Shown here: one piece after another, positions 22,640 to 33,943 of the stretch | How positions within the stretch are numbered: position 1 is the first letter of the stretch | How the letters are laid out: the number at the start of each line of letters is the position of its first letter | Notes under the pieces: generated by a model | Told to the model about the DNA's origin: nothing | Databases searched by the model: none | Seen by the model: the letters and a program-made list of their open reading frames with translations, nothing else | Program-made: the position numbers and the translations under genes | Source: Mesostigma viride | Taxonomy: Eukaryota; Streptophyta; Mesostigmatophyceae; Mesostigmatales; Mesostigmataceae | NCBI GenBank assembly: GCA_009746045.1 | Contig: RPFO01000448.1 | Coordinates: 2,641,509 to 2,705,508, forward strand | Direction: 5' to 3' | Length of the DNA: 64,000 nucleotides

Positions 22640-22975
22640 GTTGCTAGCTGGGGTGGCAGGCAGGGGGCGCCTGCCAGCTAGGGCTTGTGGTCGACGTACG
22701 TGGATGACTGCCCCCCTCCCGTATACCGGTTTCCCCCCGGCCTGCGCTCTGCCGGAGCTGGAGGTAGGTCGGCCATGGATAGCTCCCGCCGCCGCTGTTG
22801 CTGTGCCAGGGTCAAAGTTGTCGTCCAGCGTGTATACCTATAGGAAGTCCCCGCGAGAGCTTGAATCTTGCGGCATTTAAGAAACAACAGCTTATCCGCC
22901 ATGTACTTAATTAAAGGTGAGGAGCACGGGGGCCGGGCCAGCCTTACCCCGCGCGGGGAAGGCGGACAGCCGACA
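22640..22975 (-). pseudogene. LINE ORF1 C-terminal fragment
   Basis: On the minus strand KLLFLKCRKIQALAGTSYRY, LTLAQQQRRRELSMADLP and YTGGGQSSTYVDHK align with the ORF1 ending at 47570-47760 (LDDDLTPAQQQQRRDQWPDY, VYWRGGDLYVNKK). It is short and frameshifted, and its orientation is opposite to the LINE fragments on either side. Confidence 0.65.
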
Positions 22976-23479
22976 TCCACAGCTCACCAGTGAGTTGCAT
23001 GCATGGCCGGGGCAAAAATGTCACTATGGCAAGGGCAAGAGTCTCCGAGTTCTCACCTGCCGGCAGTGGTCGAAGTGCTTGACGATGACATTGTGGCTGC
23101 GCTGGGTGAGGTCGGCCTTAATTCATATAACCAGGTTAGTTCTTTTGTTTTTTCTATCATTGCCAATAATTGGATTCGCTATAGTGTGTTGGATGCATCA
23201 ATTGATAACGTAGCTCCTTGTGAACCCCTTCTACGCTTGGTTTGGGGGCTAGGCACAAGCTTTATACTTGTTGTATAGCAAGCTCTTGTGATTTTAAAGC
23301 TGGAAATGTGTTTGGGAACCCATGTGTGGCCATCTATGATGTTTTGTGCCACGTTGGAATTGAATGCCTATACGGTATAGTGCTACCAAAACACGCCACC
23401 AAAATAACTGCACCCGTTATAACGGTCTGAGCTATTTTGGGCATGTATGCTAGCTAGGCGCATAGGTCTTTAGAATCTT

Positions 23480-24035
23480 TGTACCAGGGCATGCCTCGCA
23501 TTTCGGACGAGATTAGACAGCGTAGGATAGCATTCGTAGGACATCTTGCTCGCACCAGCCAGGTAGACACCGCCCTCGGTCTGGCCGGCCCACAGCGGCT
23601 TGGCCAGCCAGGACGGCATATCCTGACCTGGCCTGGCCCCAAGGACATTCTATAAGAAGGTAGGCAAACATGTCATGACCTACCCACAGCAGTTGATGGC
23701 TGACCTACTAGTGGTCCCAGCGCAGTTTGAAAATCGCATTCACTCCCTCTCTCTTGCTTGGACTGCTATGCAGGACAAGAGGAGGTGGAAGACCATGGTC
23801 CAGGCTCATACGCCCGCCCCTGTGGGCAAGCCCCCTCCCCCCAAGCGGAAGGGGCGCTTTGATGAGTAGAATAAGTAGGGTTTTCTAGATTAGATTAGCT
23901 TAGAGTTAGATTAGTTCGGTTTCGCGGCTCTGCCCCCCCCCTCCATCGATGCATCCACGGGATTATGTGCTACATGATCTCCCAACGGAGTCATGTTATA
24001 ATTTAATTTAATTTAATTTAATGCTAGCTAGCTAG
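23480..24035 (+). pseudogene. LINE 3' end fragment, copy A
   Basis: MPRISDEIRQRRIAFVGHLA followed by RTSQVDTALGLAGPQRLGQPG and HILTWPGPK is the C-terminal part of the LINE ORF2. Two or three frame changes follow. The 3' UTR contains TTAGCTTAGAGTTAGATTAG and CTCCCAACGGAGTCATG and ends in four to five ATTTA-type units (23998-24022). The copy at 25855-26400 has the same arrangement. Confidence 0.7.
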
Positions 24036-24790
24036 CCTGTGCAGTTCATGGCATGTCATGTTGTGAATGCATCTATGGCATGCCTGTGATTATCTTAAAC
24101 TCCCCTCAAAGGGCCAGGGTCAGCAGATTTTGAGAAATGATCCATATTGCATTGTATATCTTTTGAACCCCATCATCTGCACCGTACCCCCTTGGGGGGG
24201 GGTGCTATTTATAGAAGCTGTGGGGCATAATAGATATGTGACCAATGATGACATGACCCAAAAGTTATTTGATATAATTTAAGCATCCTTGGTTCCAAGG
24301 GTGGGCCAGAAAATACATGTTATTTGGCTAGATACTCTCATATACTTACTAAGATACCCATACTCAGTCCGTTCTGGTGATTCCAGTTGACACACTTGAT
24401 GTCGGCGGTGGAGGTGGAGGCGGCAGTGCCGCAGTGGAGGTGGAGGCGAGGAGGGTGGAGGAGGAGGTGACGGTGGTGGAAAGGTGAGGTCCGAGCTTGA
24501 GCAGTAGCCAGCCAGCCTCAGTTGCTGCCACATCTGCACTGCGTCGGAGGGGAGTCACGTGCTGCTCTAGGGCCTCCTCGATGTAGCGGAGTGTGGGTGC
24601 GGAAATGGATGGAGCCCAGATCTCACCATCAGAGCTCATGAGGAGGGAGCATGCATGAGAGTGATGATGTGTTGGAGGCACCTGGGGCCGGTTGCACCCG
24701 AACAAAGCTTGGGGTTCGTTCCGGTGCCGTCCGGAATCATGGATGAGGCGGTTGATGGTGTGGAGATGGAGGCACGTAAAGCGAGGCCGG
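24036..24790. other. Unassigned sequence left of the CATC array
   Basis: No conserved protein is recognised. GGAGGTGGAGG-type purine tracts occur near 24408-24480. Very long frames that read from here into the adjacent array arise from the tetranucleotide repeat. Confidence 0.4.
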
Positions 24791-24792
24791 CG

Positions 24793-25787
24793 TCCATCCA
24801 TCCATCCATCCATCCATCCATCCATCCATCCATCCATCCATCCATCCATCCATCCATCCATCCATCCATCCATCCATCCATCCATCCATCCATCCATCCA
24901 TCCATCCATCCATCCATCCATCTGATCCATCCATCCATCCATCCATCCATCCATCCATCCATCCATCCATCCATCCATCCATCCATCCATCCATCCATCC
25001 ATCCATCCATCCATCCATCCATCCATCCATCCATCCATCCATCCATCCATCCATCCATCCATCCATCCATCCATCCATCCATCCATCCATCCATCCATCC
25101 ATCCATCCATCCATCCATCCATCCATCCATCCATCCATCCATCCATCCATCCATCCATCCATCCATCCATCCATCCATCCATCCATCCATCCATCCATCC
25201 ATCCATCCATCCATCCATCCATCCATCCATCCATCCATCCATCCATCCATCCATCCATCCATCCATCCATCCATCCATCCATCCATCCATCCATCCATCC
25301 ATCCATCCATCCATCCATCCATCCATCCATCCATCCATCCATCCATCCATCCATCCATCCATCCATCCATCCATCCATCCATCCATCCATCCATCCATCC
25401 ATCCATCCATCCATCCATCCATCCATCCATCCATCCATCCATCCATCCATCCATCCATCCATCCATCCATCCATCCATCCATCCATCCATCCATCCATCC
25501 ATCCATCCATCCATCCATCCATCCATCCATCCATCCATCCATCCATCCATCCATCCATCCATCCATCCATCCATCCATCCATCCATCCATCCATCCATCC
25601 ATCCATCCATCCATCCATCCATCCATCCATCCATCCATCCATCCATCCATCCATCCATCCATCCATCCATCCATCCATCCATCCATCCATCCATCCATCC
25701 ATCCATCCATCCATCCATCCATCCATCCATCCATCCATCCATCCATCCATCCATCCATCCATCCATCCATCCATCCATCCATCCATC
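24793..25787. repeat. CATC tetranucleotide array, about 1 kb
   Basis: About 248 near-perfect CATC units with a single visible interruption (CATCTGATCC at about 24918-24927). It is followed directly by GGGGCTAATGCTCCGTGACT and CCCCAACGG...GAGCACG and a TTAATTAATTAA tail, the same block that carries three or four units at 6090 and 8437. Repeated MDGW or IHPS frames are artefacts of the repeat. Confidence 0.98.
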
Positions 25788-25854
25788 GGGGCTAATGCTC
25801 CGTGACTCCCCAACGGCCCGAGCACGAAAAGGACCATTTTAATTAATTAATAAG
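25788..25854 (-). repeat. Dispersed retroelement tail attached to the CATC array
   Basis: GCTAATGCTCCGTGACTCCC followed by CAACGGCCCGAGCACG and TTAATTAATTAA. This copy of the 6032-6110 block is interrupted relative to it by a few bases in the hairpin loop. Confidence 0.7.
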
Positions 25855-26400
25855 GGTATGCCCCGCATTACAAAGGAGATTAAGCAGCTTAGGATAGCAT
25901 TCGTAGGACATCTTGCTCGCACCAGTCAGGCCGGCCACCGCCCTCGGTCTGGCCGGCCCCCAGCGGCTTGGGCAGCTGGGGCGGCACATCCTGACCTGGC
26001 CTGGCCCCAAGCTAGGACATTCCCAGAACTTGGTTGGTATACCTGCCATGAACGTATGCAGTCACCAGGTTGCTGGCCGACCTAGTGGTCCCAGCCCATG
26101 CAGTTTGCACACTGCATTTCCTATCCCTCTCTTGCTTGGACTGCCATGCAGAACAAGAAGAGGTGGCGCAGACCATTGTCCAAGCCCACACGCAAGCCTC
26201 TGTGGGCAACCCCCCCGCCCCCCCAGGAGGAAGGGGCGCTTTGCTGAGTAGAGTAGTTAGGATTGTCCAGATTAGCTTAGAGTTAAGCTTAGTAAGGTTT
26301 CGCGGCTTAGCTCACCTCCATCCATCAAGCAAGGGAATACGTGATACATGATCTCCCCACGGAGTCATGTGATAATTTAATTTTAATACTTATTAAGTTA
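25855..26400 (+). pseudogene. LINE 3' end fragment, copy B
   Basis: MPRITKEIKQLRIAFVGHLA and RTSQAG match copy A (23480-24035), with later frame changes. The 3' UTR has TTAGCTTAGAGTTAAGCTTAG, then CTCCCCACGGAGTCATGTG and an AATTTAATTTTAAT tail ending at about 26390. It is 5'-truncated just after the tail of the preceding element, so elements are nested or stacked here. Confidence 0.7.
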
Positions 26401-26459
26401 TCTATGTCCAACCATGCCTGGGCTCGCTTAATCATGATCTACCGGCCTGCTGTTCGATC

Positions 26460-26539
26460 GAGACAACTATATCCTGGGTCAGAATATCCTGGGTTCGCAT
26501 GGCGATCCAACGTCGTGGAAGGACTAGGGTAGTTGTCGG
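26460..26539 (+). mobile_element. Short GAGACAAC-family repeat, copy 3
   Basis: GAGACAACTATATCCTGGG, then an internal partial duplication (AGAATATCCTGGGTTCG), then GCATGGCGATCCAACGTCG and GGAAGGACTAGGGTAGTTGT. The core is nearly identical to 5531-5593. Confidence 0.65.
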
Positions 26540-26566
26540 ATATCGAGGATTTATCTACAATTGGGC

Positions 26567-27300
26567 TCGAGCTACCATGGTCCGGATACTCCCGATTTCT
26601 GGCCTGCGCTGGTTGTCTCCTTGATAATTGCCTGGTCTAATCTTGTTGCCTGGCCCTAGCTCAGAACGTATACGTTATCTAGGGGGCATGCATGCTGCAT
26701 TGCCCCGGTTGGCATGCATGCACGGTTGCATGCGCTACCGGCCGGGATTTATCAATTGGAGACAACCAGCGCAGGCCAGAAATCGGGAGAATCCGGACCA
26801 TGGTAGCTCGAGCCTGCCGTACGTTATCTTGTCCGCGTTTTCGAGTCGTTCAGGATGATGAATATGAATGGAGATGGAAATGTGTAGCCTTGTGCATTGG
26901 GATTTATCATTATCATTCATTAGGCCCGAGCTACTACGTCAGTGTGCATGCATGTGACCCGCCAAAAAGTGATAAGCATTCATTTTTGAATAAACATGTC
27001 CCAACCTTGCAAGACCATCATGCATGAGGATGAACGAAGGTTTGAATTGATAAATGCTTGCCTTTCTTGCATGGGCGCATCGCGATCATAGTTGTCTCCT
27101 TGATAGTTATGAGATCACTTAGCAGTTGTCTCACACTGCCTTACATTGCCACAGCCTGGCATAGGCATAATTACAATTAATTAATTAATTAATTAATTAA
27201 TTAGACTCGTGCTCCCGTTGGGGAGTCACGGAGCATAATTACCATGGTCCGGATTCTCCAGATTTCTGGCCTGCACACGCTGGTTGTCTCATGTATAATT
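26567..27300. repeat. Cluster of dispersed GGTTGTCTC repeats and a TTAA-tailed hairpin
   Basis: Direct copies of GAGCTACCATGGTCCGG...TTTCTGGCCTGCGCTGGTTG occur at 26567-26625 and 27240-27290. An inverted longer copy spans 26757-26925. A TTAA tract with the GACTCGTGCTCCCGTTGGGG hairpin is at 27174-27237, and a further GTTGTCTCCTTGATAG occurs near 27090. No gene is present. Confidence 0.65.
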
Positions 27301-27573
27301 CAAGCACATTCCCTGTCTCAATTAGATACACTGCAAGCTCAAGACGTAAGTATCTATGCAGGCAATGAGGGGATGAGCAACAAAACTTCTGCTCATCAAC
27401 AAGGTCGACAGTCAGTACCTGGCTTGACACAGCATGTGCACACGCGGGGCAAGCAATATCTGTCACTTGGCTTCACAAGAAAGCCTGGGTCTAATATCAA
27501 TACCAAATTAATAGCAACTCTGTGCAGTACTTGGTGTTACAGAGATGGCTGATGCATGGCAGGGAAATGGAGT

Positions 27574-27615
27574 GAGACAACTGTTCCTGGACGCAAGGCC
27601 TTCCAACGCCTCCTG
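27574..27615 (+). mobile_element. GAGACAAC-family repeat, fragment
   Basis: GAGACAACTGTTCCTGGACG followed by CAAGGCCTTCCAACGCC matches the left half of the family seen at 5531. The right inverted end is not found. Confidence 0.45.
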
Positions 27616-30600
27616 CCCATAACATCCTATTACAGCAGAATCCCAACCACTTGTGTAGGGGTCGCCTTGCGACTGAGTGGTAGTCCGCATCACGTGTGCC
27701 TGGCACCCAGCACGGTTGCCTCGGCATACTCCGTCTCCCTGCACTTTGTCGCTGCAAACTCTGGCGGCTTCAACTTCTGGCGACTCGGGTCCCAGCCATA
27801 CTCCTGCGCGCAGCAAAGTGCCGCGTGCAGCCACCGCCCAACCACGCACCCAGCAAGGGATTCATGCAGGACTAGAATATATAAGGAATGTAATCTATTA
27901 GTCACCTCAAGACCACATTCATAGGAACACGACAGTCAAGGGCGAATGCACACCAAGGACGCCGAATATCATGGCCTACCAATTTCACGGCTGTCACCTT
28001 ACAAGTCTAGCGTCACTAGAATCGTGACTACGACCAAATTGATTGCTTGTGCCGAGGTTAGCAGCACATTTCACCCGACCTGTGTACGCGGTTATAAAGC
28101 ACTAAAGTGATCCTTTTTGTGCTGTGTGACCTGCAACGACGGTGCTCCAACTCGCTGCCATGACAACGGCCACCAATCATGACCCCCAGCCAACAGGAAA
28201 AAGAGTAAGATAACTGCTGACATTATCATGGACAGTCATAGGCAACCCTTTGTTGGATTCCATTTCTCCGGTCATTCCTCCTTAACAGCGCTTGGTTTAG
28301 TTTTTTCTCCACAGGCGGCGCCATGCCGGCAATAATATCACATGGCCGGTGGCCGGCGAGTGCCAGCCAGTTGCTACTACTACAACTTTGTTAGTAAAAG
28401 TAGTACCTGATCTGCTATTACTGCAATATTCGCCGCGCCGGCCCTGGTTGGGCCAGCCGTCTGGCCAGAGCCGCGGCGGGCACTTTATTCCACAGCCGGA
28501 TCCGTCCGGATACGGCTGCTGGATCCGACGGTTCCGGCTCAACACGAAGCACTGCTCCTTAATCCTCCTATCGCCTCAGAAAGGCAACCCCTAGCAATAA
28601 GTCGAGCCTGTTAAGGGTTGGATTCCCATTCTTCAGCCATTCCTCCTCATTCCCCCACTGCGCCATCACCTGGCCCATACCTGGTTGCTGGTCATCGGCT
28701 TCACGTATTTATCGGAGGGGCCCACCTTGGACCGGACATGCTGCGGGCCGCCAGGTGGCACAAGGAGCAAGGGGGGCCATGACAGGGGAAAATATGAGTG
28801 AGACGACCAATTACAAACCCCAACATCATGCCAACATAGAGGAGATGATGGATGACGCTATCCGCACCAGATACAAGATTGGTAAGCTGTGATCAATAGC
28901 ATAAGCTGTCAGCCCCGGACCAACCGGTGCTTGGTGGATGAGGAAGTAAGATGCAGCCAGGACATTAGCAAAGGCAGCGGCATGGTTGGTGGCTACAGGA
29001 TCGGAACCAGTAGGGATTGTATTGCGAAGCGGAAGGAACAGATGCCTGGGGAATCGCTGGGGAACAGGGAAAGGGAGGGCAGGGTCTGAGTGACGGTGCC
29101 ACCTGGAGAAGGGTGATGAGGAGCATATGAAGGCAGGGCGATGGCGCCTGCGATGAAACAGTGGGCATTCATGACAAAAGGACAACACCGGTGCAATGTC
29201 ATGGTCAAGATCGGACGTAAGAAATTGGAGTCCCACCACTTCTATCAGAGTCCGGCCACCAACAAGATCAGGAACAAACCCCTTGCGAAGCCGTAGATGT
29301 TATAGGGGCCGCGTTGCAAAAGCCGTAAACTGGTGAGCGCGACTAGCACCGGGTGCCTGCAAAGCTGGTATCTAAAGACTAGTACCTGCAACCGTAGTAG
29401 CACGCGCACGTGAGACCGCGGTAGCTGACATGGGTCGCCGTGATTGGCCATGGCATTGCACCTTTGAAAGGATCGATGCACTTCTCATGTGTCGATGTGC
29501 CCACCTTCTGGTTAGGGTGGAGATGATACTGAGGCTTCCTGAGGGCAAGGGGGAAGATTCCCTGATTCTAAGGGTGCGTGTGAGCGAGAGGACAGCGTGT
29601 GCAGTAGTGGCATCATGCATGCGTTCAAGGCTAAACAAAAATAGCAGGCTGATGGCAGATCCATGCGTGTAGCATCATAAAGCAGTCTGCCGCACAATCC
29701 ATAAGGCACACCACACCGGCATGCTGCACGAACGCACGGTAAACAGCATAAGATGTTGAGGCACGTGTTATACCCTTTCCCCTTAGCCAACCACCTAATC
29801 TACGTTCCCAGACATAATCCCCAGATATAATCTACGTTCGAGCATAATTTCAAAGTCGAGTGAACGGACACGCCAGCGGCGCCTAGTGAGGCGACGTAGG
29901 GAGGCGTCCGATGGCCTTTAGGCATCCCGTCGGCGACCATTCTCGCTGGCTCTAAAACTGGCCAAACCCAAGCCAGCAAGTTAAAGGAGGTCATAATGTC
30001 GGCGTGCAAGCTGGAGAAAGCAAGGGACGTCAACACCGTGTCCAGGGGCGCCTCACCGTTACTAGACTGCTTGTAAGTGCCTTGTTGGAAACGGACGTGA
30101 CGGCGGCCTTTCTCGTGGTCTTGTCGAAAGGGCCCTCATCACTCTTAATTATAGACAAAGAAAAATCCTCTGGAGGTCTTGCTTTTGTCGTCGGAGACGA
30201 GATTTTAGCTCCTGCGTTCGCGGTCGAGAAATTGAGCAAACAAAGTGGCAGACGTGGAGGTAAGAAACAATACATTTGATAGCGCCTGCAATTTGGACAG
30301 CGGGCATCGGGCATTTTTTCTCCCCTTCCGCCACAAAAAGACCAGCTGTCCCGCTGCTCAAGAAGAGCTTCAACTTGGTAGCAGATGCAGTCGTACCCGT
30401 AATGATGTCGAAGATTGCCGCCATTCTCAAGAATGCCCCTCTGCTCGTATACGCGGTCGGCTTCAGAATCTCATGCCTTCGGAATATGTGACCGGTACTT
30501 GTGGCAACGGATGCTTAATAATGATAATGCGGACAAATTGCACTTGGTAAATAAAAGGGTTAGTTGGCGACAAATATGGCTTCCATTTCAGGTCTGCCGA

Positions 30601-30868
30601 CGTGGGCAATATGCGAGTTTGATGAGACCAGGCGGTTCGAGGTTTGTTCCGTAACCACCCCGGAATCCAGATTCCCTTTCCAGTTTGCAACAGTAAACAG
30701 ACCTGGATCATTCTGCTCGTTGCGTTCTATACATCTAGCCCTGATTTTTATACTAACTTACTAACTAAAGTAACTAATTGCTACACGCCAGCTGGTGTCA
30801 GGATCAGCCACCAACTTCATCGTCCAGCAAGTACAACAACAGAATCGAAAATGAGCTCGATCAAATGC

Positions 30869-30992
30869 AGTCATTCCCGCGTTAAGTTGCGCTTCTTAAG
30901 GTTGCGTTCCCGCGTTAAGTTGCGGCGCCGAAGTTTGGGGGGCGACCGCAACTTAAGCACGGAGGCCATCGCAACTTAACGCGGTAATGACT
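30869..30992. mobile_element. MITE with GCGTTAAGTTGCG inverted ends, copy 1
   Basis: The left end AGTCATTCCCGCGTTAAGTT and the right end (reverse complement AGTCATTACCGCGTTAAGTT) form terminal repeats of about 23 bp with one mismatch. The motif is repeated internally (CCCGCGTTAAGTTGCGGCGCC and CGACCGCAACTTAAG), so the element folds on itself. It is related to 31689-31773. Confidence 0.65.
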
Positions 30993-31688
30993 CAATTTGT
31001 AGGTGTCAGGCCATTTTTGGCCGCGCAGGAGGCCATTTTTTGCCAAGTCCGGACCCGCTACGCGGGGATTTCAGGCGGCAAAATACGCAAGCCCCACTGG
31101 CGCGCAAATTTACCCGCCTGCTGGCTTAGGTGAAAAGCGCGAATGCAACCTTACAAAATCAGTTTTGCAGTCTGCGGGCTGCGGTACATAAGAATCCACG
31201 ACCGCCATGTAGGGTCTGCTACGGTAATTGAGACATCTTGCCGGAAATTACCACCATCATGCCGAATGCACCACTGAAGGGCAAAGACAAGGTCGTTGAG
31301 GCCACAGGCAGTCTCGCTCACTGCCTACACTATGACTGTGGCCTCAATGCTGTTATTATCATTGTTTACATGCAGGCCGTTGACAGTAAATGAAGCTCAG
31401 TTCCCTCACGACTGTTCCTATGTTTTCAATTGTCACAATCAAACATGAAGCCGGCTGGCAACTGATTAAGTAACCTGCCAAAAAGAGAGCCGAAGTCAGA
31501 GGGTTAAACCACACATTTGTAGTATAAAACGCAGGCACCGCGTGTTTTGCAGCCCGCCTTTGTCCAAAATATCTGGCCTGGAAAATGGACTTTGGCCGGC
31601 TTTGACGCTGCAGCTGGATCGGGCTTGACGAGAGCTGTCGAATGCCGTATAGAAGTCCGTCAGAGGAGGAGGTGGTGGGCTGCTAGCC

Positions 31689-31773
31689 TAATTCTACCGT
31701 TAAGTTGCGTTCCCGCGTTAAGTTGCGGCGCCAAGTTTTAGGGGGCGATCGCAACTTAACGCGGGAATTACTG
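31689..31773. mobile_element. MITE with GCGTTAAGTTGCG inverted ends, copy 2
   Basis: It shares TTCCCGCGTTAAGTTGCGGC and GCGATCGCAACTTAACGCGG with the copy at 30869-30992. Shorter, about 85 bp, with a terminal inverted repeat around TAATTC..CCG. Confidence 0.6.
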
Positions 31774-32286
31774 TGCCTGGCTATCAGACGTTTTCCAAGT
31801 ACCGTTCCGTCACACAGCAACAATTACTCCGGCCGAGGTGCTTACTTGGCCTGGGCAGTTGAAGAGCCAGCCATGGTGCTGCGTAATTCCTAATTTTGCT
31901 GTCCCATACATTTTCTGCGCCGATGCCAGGCTCCACGTACTGGCATTTCCAATGGCAGTACTGTGGCAATACGCTACGACGGACACGTTTTGCAAACTCA
32001 AGTATATTGCTAGGGAAGCAGGTTTGCTGCTGTAATTCCCACCAAGTAAATAACCTTGTCTGCTCGCACTTGAGCAACGGCGATATTAGGATGCATACCC
32101 ACTAAAAGACGTGTGGACAAAGACGTTGGAATAAAGCATGCCATTGTGCAGGGTGTGCCGCGTTCCTGCGGACGCCGAGCTCTCTCTTTTCCAGTACTTG
32201 GGCCCAACATCAATATACATAAAGGGTTAGCTATTCCTGCGTTGCACCAACACTTCTATTTGCAGGCTTTATACGACGTTGCAAAA

Positions 32287-32736
32287 ATGCGTATATTTGT
32301 GCAATACACTTGCCGACAAAACATGTCCCTCGTGCTGGGGTTCCCAGCTGGGAAAATGAGCATGACCGTCGGGGAAATGCTGGGAATCATCGAGGAACGC
32401 TACGAAGCTGAGACAAGGGAAAGCATCTGCGTGGCCGATATAAGCTCAGCAGAGGGCAATTTTTACCCGAAGAGGGCAATCGCAGGGGATGTGGTCCGTG
32501 ACGGGGATGTGATCATCGCGCACGTGCAAGGTACACATTCACGGCCCTGCTGATATCCGCGTTCATGTTTGTCTTCTCACGATCGTCCTTTGCGTGATGT
32601 ACTTACCGTACGTCTGCCCTTCAAGCAGCCACTTACCTCTAATGCTTTCTATAACTGGTCAGGAAGTCGTAGCACGTCTATGCACACTCGCCATTCCTCA
32701 GAAGCGGCACGTCTGTCCCGATTCTACGGCCTATAA
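32287..32736 (+). CDS. Small hypothetical protein, possibly ubiquitin-like (beta-grasp) fold, 2 exons
   Basis: Exon 1 (32287-32530) encodes MRIFVQYTCRQNMSLVLGFP, AGKMSMTVGEMLGIIEERY and EGNFYPKRAIAGDVVRDGD up to VIIAHVQ, ending at G|GTACAC. The alternation of an N-terminal strand, a second strand, a helix after TVGEML and a late VxDGDVIIAHV strand resembles ubiquitin-like domains, but I cannot name the family. Joining to the acceptor GGTCAG (exon 2 from 32663) keeps the phase, adds 24 residues and reaches TAA at 32734, giving 105 residues. The start was chosen because the upstream frame lacks protein character and a TTTGCAG acceptor-like site precedes it, so a 5' untranslated exon is possible. 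The second exon is weakly supported. Confidence 0.42.
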
Positions 32737-33464
32737 TCCTGACTACTTTCGGCATGGTTGCAGCCACGCTGTAGTCAGCCACATCTGCGAAGGCCATTTT
32801 CAGCGGATGCCATAGTGGGGCTATGTGGGGACGGGTTGGGGCGGGGAAAGAGGGAGAACTACGGAAGGAGGGCTCAGGCAGTTGCCGCGTTTGCACCTCC
32901 TTGTGCCATGCCTCCTTGTTTCATGCCCCCGCAGCGCACGTGACCAGTTTGCTGCCGGTCACCTCAGGTCTTGCTCTGTTAAGCTTGATATCCCCATGTG
33001 TTGCACTTGTAGTAGCAACGGTGGTAGCTGCAGTGATAGCAGTCGTGATTGCAATGAGTAAACAGTTCCAGTGGTTGCACTAGCTAACATGTACTATTTG
33101 AACAACACATTCGTCCTAAATACTGCCAGCATCGCGGTGAGTGTGATTTCGCACAACCCTGTCAGCCGAGTAACTTGTCCTTTGAGCATCATCGTCATAC
33201 ATGGTTGTCCATGTTGAAAACAGTACATGCCAGGTATAATGGTTATACCAGAGGTGCTAATAGTACCAGTTGCACTAACAATAGCTCTCAAGAACACTTG
33301 GTACGGTCCACGTCCTCACTGCCTTCAGTGCCTTAGTACGGTCCGCCAGGTTGGTTCTCACTGCCACCATCCAGCTCATCATCCCCACTGCCACCATAAC
33401 CCACATTCCTGGGGCTTGACTTCAATTTTATTTCAAATTTACTGCGATTTATTTGCGACATCAT

Positions 33465-33605
33465 TGTGACGTTATTCCGACTTTATTTGCGACCTTATTG
33501 CAACTCTTTTTGCGACCTTGTTGTGACCTATTGTGACCTTGTTGCGACCTTGTTGCGACCTTATTGCCACCTTGTTGCGACCTTGTGGTGACCTTTTTGA
33601 ACCTC
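33465..33605. repeat. TTGCGACCTTG degenerate minisatellite
   Basis: Around a dozen imperfect units of about 10-12 bp (TTGCGACCTTA, TTGTGACCT, TTGCGACCTTG) lie upstream of the membrane-kinase gene. A minus-strand frame reading KVATRSQQG is a by-product. Confidence 0.8.
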
Positions 33606-33943
33606 ATCTCGACTGCGACCACTTTTAAGGATGGAATCCAACCACTGAAATGCGTTGCCTTTCGAATCGATAGCTTATGGCAGCCTTGCTCTGCTCTGCA
33701 ACCTCCAAAACAAAAAATTGGCAAGTGATGTAACGCATTAACAATTTACGTTCCCGATGCACTCGACGAGCCCAAGCCTAGACACAGAGTAATTGGCACA
33801 CCAAGAAATGCAAGCGATCGACTGACGAACCACCCACGGGGCATCCTAACTTGCACCCATCCGCAGGCTTCCCCGCATCTCCCCCCAACGCCAGCGGCGG
33901 CCTGCCCCTCAACAAACGCACGCCACCCTCCCATGCCACCAGC

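Larger units (their letters stand above)
27616..32286. other. Long region without a recognisable gene
   Basis: No frame shows a known domain on either strand. A possible start and splice donor occur at 29996-30072 (CTT|GTAAGTGCC), but following exons cannot be joined convincingly. Two related MITE-like elements lie at 30869-30992 and 31689-31773. The rest looks like unique intergenic sequence. Confidence 0.4.

Noticed and set aside
23003-23132. Possible exon MAGAKMSLWQGQ...LNSYNQ followed by GTTAGT
   Set aside because: It looks protein-like but lies among LINE fragments, has no partner exon and no recognised family.
24364-25842. Frames of up to 472 codons with IHPS or MDGW repeats
   Set aside because: A 4-bp repeat without stops gives 12-bp coding periodicity in all frames. 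There is no start context, and the flanks match a retroelement tail.
29996-30500. Possible multi-exon gene starting MSACKLEKARDV
   Set aside because: The donor CTT|GTAAGT is good, but joining to later open segments gives either the wrong phase or implausible protein.
33851-33943. Upstream extension of the membrane-kinase frame
   Set aside because: The extension begins with TTG, not ATG. The first in-frame ATG is 33944, just before a normal anchor topology. A CATCCGCAG acceptor-like site makes a further upstream exon possible but unproven.
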